Origin: Ramlibacter lithotrophicus
GTDB taxonomy: Bacteria > Pseudomonadota > Gammaproteobacteria > Burkholderiales > Burkholderiaceae_C
Direction: 5' to 3'
Assembly (NCBI RefSeq): GCF_012184415.1
Contig: NZ_VTOX01000003.1
Location: forward strand, 434,001 to 498,000
Length of the DNA stretch: 64,000 bases
Part shown: positions 62,192 through 64,000 of the stretch, piece by piece
Position numbering within the stretch: position 1 is the first letter of the stretch
How the letters are laid out: the number at the start of each line of letters is the position of its first letter
The notes under the pieces: model-generated
Told to the model about the DNA's origin: nothing
Database searches by the model: none
The model's input: the letters and a program-made list of their open reading frames with translations, nothing else
Made by a program: the position numbers and the translations under genes

Positions 62192-63137
62192 GTCCGGCCG
62201 GCGCATCGGCGCCGTTGGCCAGCAGCGCCAGCGCGGCATAGTCGCCCACGCGCTCGCCGAGCCCCGCCGCCACCAGCTCGCAGCCGGCCGTCAGCGCCGG
62301 AAAACGCGACGACACCTCGTGCTGCAGGCGCGGCAGCAGGAATTCGCTGTTGTTGGTGAAGACGCTGCCGCCCAGGCTGATGCGCTGCAGGTCGAGCGTC
62401 GCCGTCAGGTTGTACAGGGCGCGCCCCATCACGCGGCACAGGCCGGCGACGACCGTCTCCGCCGGAGCGTCGCCGGCCCTCGCCCGCTGCAGCACCGTGG
62501 CCGCGTCCACGCCGAAGCGCCGCTCGATCGCATTGCCCGCCACCAGCGCCTCCACGTCGCCGACGTTGCCGCAGCCGCACAAGGCGTCGTCGTTGTCGGA
62601 CACGAACATGTGTCCCGCGTGGCCGGCATTGCCGTTCTTGCCATGCAGGAGCCGCCCGTCGACGCACAGGCCGACGCCGATGCCCGTGCTCCAGGTGACG
62701 TACGCGCAGTGGTCGTAGCCGCGCAAGGCGCCCCAGCGCCGCTCGGCCTCCAGGGCCGCGACGCAGTCGTTCTCGATGCGGACCTTCGCGAACCGCTCGC
62801 GCAGCGGCGCCTCCAGCGGCGCGGTGATCCAGTCGTTCGGCAGTCCGCGCTCGGGCCCGGCGATGCCGCCGCAGATGTTGGGCGCCGCCAGTTCGATCAG
62901 CCCGTCGCGCATCACGAACGGGCCGGCCGACGAGACGCCCGCCCGCTGCACCGTCTGCGGCGCGACGCCGATCTCGGCGCACGCCTCCTCGACGAGGCGC
63001 ACGATCTGGCGGGCGAGCGCGTCGCTGGCGCCGGTCCTGGCGGTCGGTTCGCTGCGCCGGGCGAACAGCGCCAGCCCGCTGCCGCTGCTGAGGCTCACCG
63101 CCACCTTGGTCCCGCCGATGTCGATGCAGGCATCCAT
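62181..63137 (-). CDS. ROK family sugar kinase
   Basis: 318 residues. DIGGTKVAVSL is the N-terminal ATP motif; WSTGIGVGLCVDG, GHAGHMFVSDNDDALCGCGN holds the ROK zinc motif (GH...CxCG) and LGGSVFTNN the adenosine region. Members phosphorylate glucose, fructose, N-acetylglucosamine or N-acetylmannosamine; no neighbour decides which. Start MDACIDIGGT puts the P-loop-like motif at the very N terminus. Confidence 0.9.
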   Translation of the reverse strand: MDACIDIGGTKVAVSLSSGSGLALFARRSEPTARTGASDALARQIVRLVEEACAEIGVAPQTVQRAGVSSAGPFVMRDGLIELAAPNICGGIAGPERGLPNDWITAPLEAPLRERFAKVRIENDCVAALEAERRWGALRGYDHCAYVTWSTGIGVGLCVDGRLLHGKNGNAGHAGHMFVSDNDDALCGCGNVGDVEALVAGNAIERRFGVDAATVLQRARAGDAPAETVVAGLCRVMGRALYNLTATLDLQRISLGGSVFTNNSEFLLPRLQHEVSSRFPALTAGCELVAAGLGERVGDYAALALLANGADAPAGPKG

Positions 63138-63148
63138 GCCGCAGCCCC

Positions 63149-63343
63149 TCAGAGAAGTCTGGAGATCAGTCCCGCCGCCAGGCTCAGCAACACCGTGGTG
63201 GTGAGCGGAATGAACCAGTCGCGGCCGAACAGCCTGAAGCGGAAATCGCCGGGCAGCTTGCCGAAGCCCAGGCGCTGCAGCAACGGACTGAACCAGTTGA
63301 TGAGCATCAGGGCCAGGAAGATGACGATGATCCAGCGAATCAT
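63149..63343 (-). CDS. DUF2905 small membrane protein
   Basis: 64 residues: two transmembrane segments (about 3-17 and 45-62) separated by a basic loop, with NWFSPLLQRLGFGKLPGDFR typical of DUF2905. Lies 11 bases upstream of the ROK kinase gene on the same strand. Function unknown. Confidence 0.87.
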   Translation of the reverse strand: MIRWIIVIFLALMLINWFSPLLQRLGFGKLPGDFRFRLFGRDWFIPLTTTVLLSLAAGLISRLL

Positions 63344-63363
63344 CCGCCGAGTCTAAGCGCCGA

Positions 63364-64000
63364 TCAGAGCGTGTGGGTGCGGTCGCCTTCGCGAAAGCCC
63401 ACCGCGTCCCAGAAGTCGCCGCGGTGCAGCGCGACGACCTTGAACAGTTCGCCCATCTCGTGTTCCGCGATGAGGCGCTGGCCGGCGACGCGCCCGCCCA
63501 GGTCCGCCGACGCCAGCATCTCCGCCAGGCCACAGTTGACCAGAAACCGCGCCTGCGTCGTGTAACCCAGCACCGACAGGCCGGTGTCCTGCGCCGCGAC
63601 CGCGACGCCGGTGAAGTTCACGTGCGCGGTGATGTCCTTCGTGCCCACGTCGGCCAGCGGATCGGCATCGGCCAGGTGGCCGCGGTGACACATCAGGGTG
63701 CCCATGTGGCGCTGCGGGTGGTAGTACTCGCGCTCGGGGAATCCGTAGTCGATGAAGAACGCGGCCCCTTGCACCAGTCGGTCGGCCAGCGTCCGGATGA
63801 ACGCCTCGGCCTGGGGGTGAATCTCGGTGACGTAGTCGTGCGTTCCCTCGGGCTCCACCGGCGGGCGCAGGTCCGTGACGCGGTCCTCCCACGCCAGCGC
63901 ATCTTCGCCCGCCAGCGCCACGCCACGTTCGTGCCACGTGCCGTTCACGCGCGCCAGCAGCTTGACCGGCATCGCGTCGAGCACCTCGTTGCCGACCACG
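63364..64000 (-). CDS. SAM-dependent methyltransferase, MidA/NDUFAF7 family (partial)
   Basis: The C-terminal 212 residues; the N-terminal part lies beyond the window. NEVLDAMPVKLL matches the MidA motif after the SAM domain, and FFIDYGFPEREYYHPQRHMGTLMCH is the highly conserved C-terminal family core (residue order Y-G-F/Y...G-T-L). Mitochondrial NDUFAF7 dimethylates an Arg of complex I; the bacterial role is less clear. The gene is cut by the window edge, so no start is given. Confidence 0.88.
   Translation of the reverse strand, partial: VVGNEVLDAMPVKLLARVNGTWHERGVALAGEDALAWEDRVTDLRPPVEPEGTHDYVTEIHPQAEAFIRTLADRLVQGAAFFIDYGFPEREYYHPQRHMGTLMCHRGHLADADPLADVGTKDITAHVNFTGVAVAAQDTGLSVLGYTTQARFLVNCGLAEMLASADLGGRVAGQRLIAEHEMGELFKVVALHRGDFWDAVGFREGDRTHTL

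Overview
The window is a 64 kb piece of a high-GC chromosome with tightly packed genes. It resembles a Burkholderiales genome of the family Comamonadaceae (Ramlibacter/Variovorax type). The clues are four orphan Bug-type (tripartite tricarboxylate receptor) binding proteins, LysR/DUF2917 and glmS-AsnC-glmU neighbourhoods, a TonB receptor-YfiR-hybrid kinase trio and ANR-type boxes. The genus is inferred from style only. I saw no rRNA, tRNA, CRISPR array, transposase or prophage.

Layout. 19-8015: MFS carrier, M48 protease and LemA separated by a nested palindromic element, then a small-acid uptake and catabolism patch (DctP, shikimate dehydrogenase-like protein, Bug protein, ACMSD-like amidohydrolase). 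8105-12398: overlapping TonB receptor-YfiR-hybrid kinase operon. 12409-18459: CHASE3/PAS/NarX-type kinase behind an ANR/FNR-type box, a P-loop kinase, a Bug protein and a beta-propeller lipoprotein. 18560-24460: two divergent sugar-acid operons (LysR, IlvD/EDD dehydratase, Bug; DapA-family lyase, Ldh-family reductase). 24794-27529: an orphan OmcA/MtrC-type decaheme lipoprotein. 27635-33303: a D-glucarate/galactarate regulon (gudD, Bug, kdgD, FadR-type regulator, garD) with a shared operator-like motif. 33431-35621: an esterase-fold protein lacking its catalytic Ser and His, an orphan ATP-synthase c-subunit homologue and two small proteins, one behind a second ANR/FNR-type box.

35745-44341 is the most striking part: ten same-strand genes with short gaps, sufB-sufC-sufD-sufS-sufU-sufT, a serA-type dehydrogenase, an NsrR-type Rrf2 regulator, a hemerythrin-domain protein and an FmdE-like protein. 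A 23-bp site with NsrR geometry lies in front of sufB and a hairpin follows the last gene. I read it as a nitric-oxide/Fe-S-damage responsive cluster-assembly operon that encodes its own sensor.

44532-64000 is mostly core genome: small envelope proteins, a nitronate monooxygenase-like protein, glmS and glmU around an AsnC-type regulator, a DUF6279-type lipoprotein and MFS carrier, an MBL-fold protein without its second metal site, gluconokinase, a LysR/DUF2917 pair with a perfect LysR box, 5-formyl-THF cyclo-ligase, a lytic transglycosylase, MgtC, a GST, cca, a ROK kinase, DUF2905 and a MidA-type methyltransferase cut by the window end.
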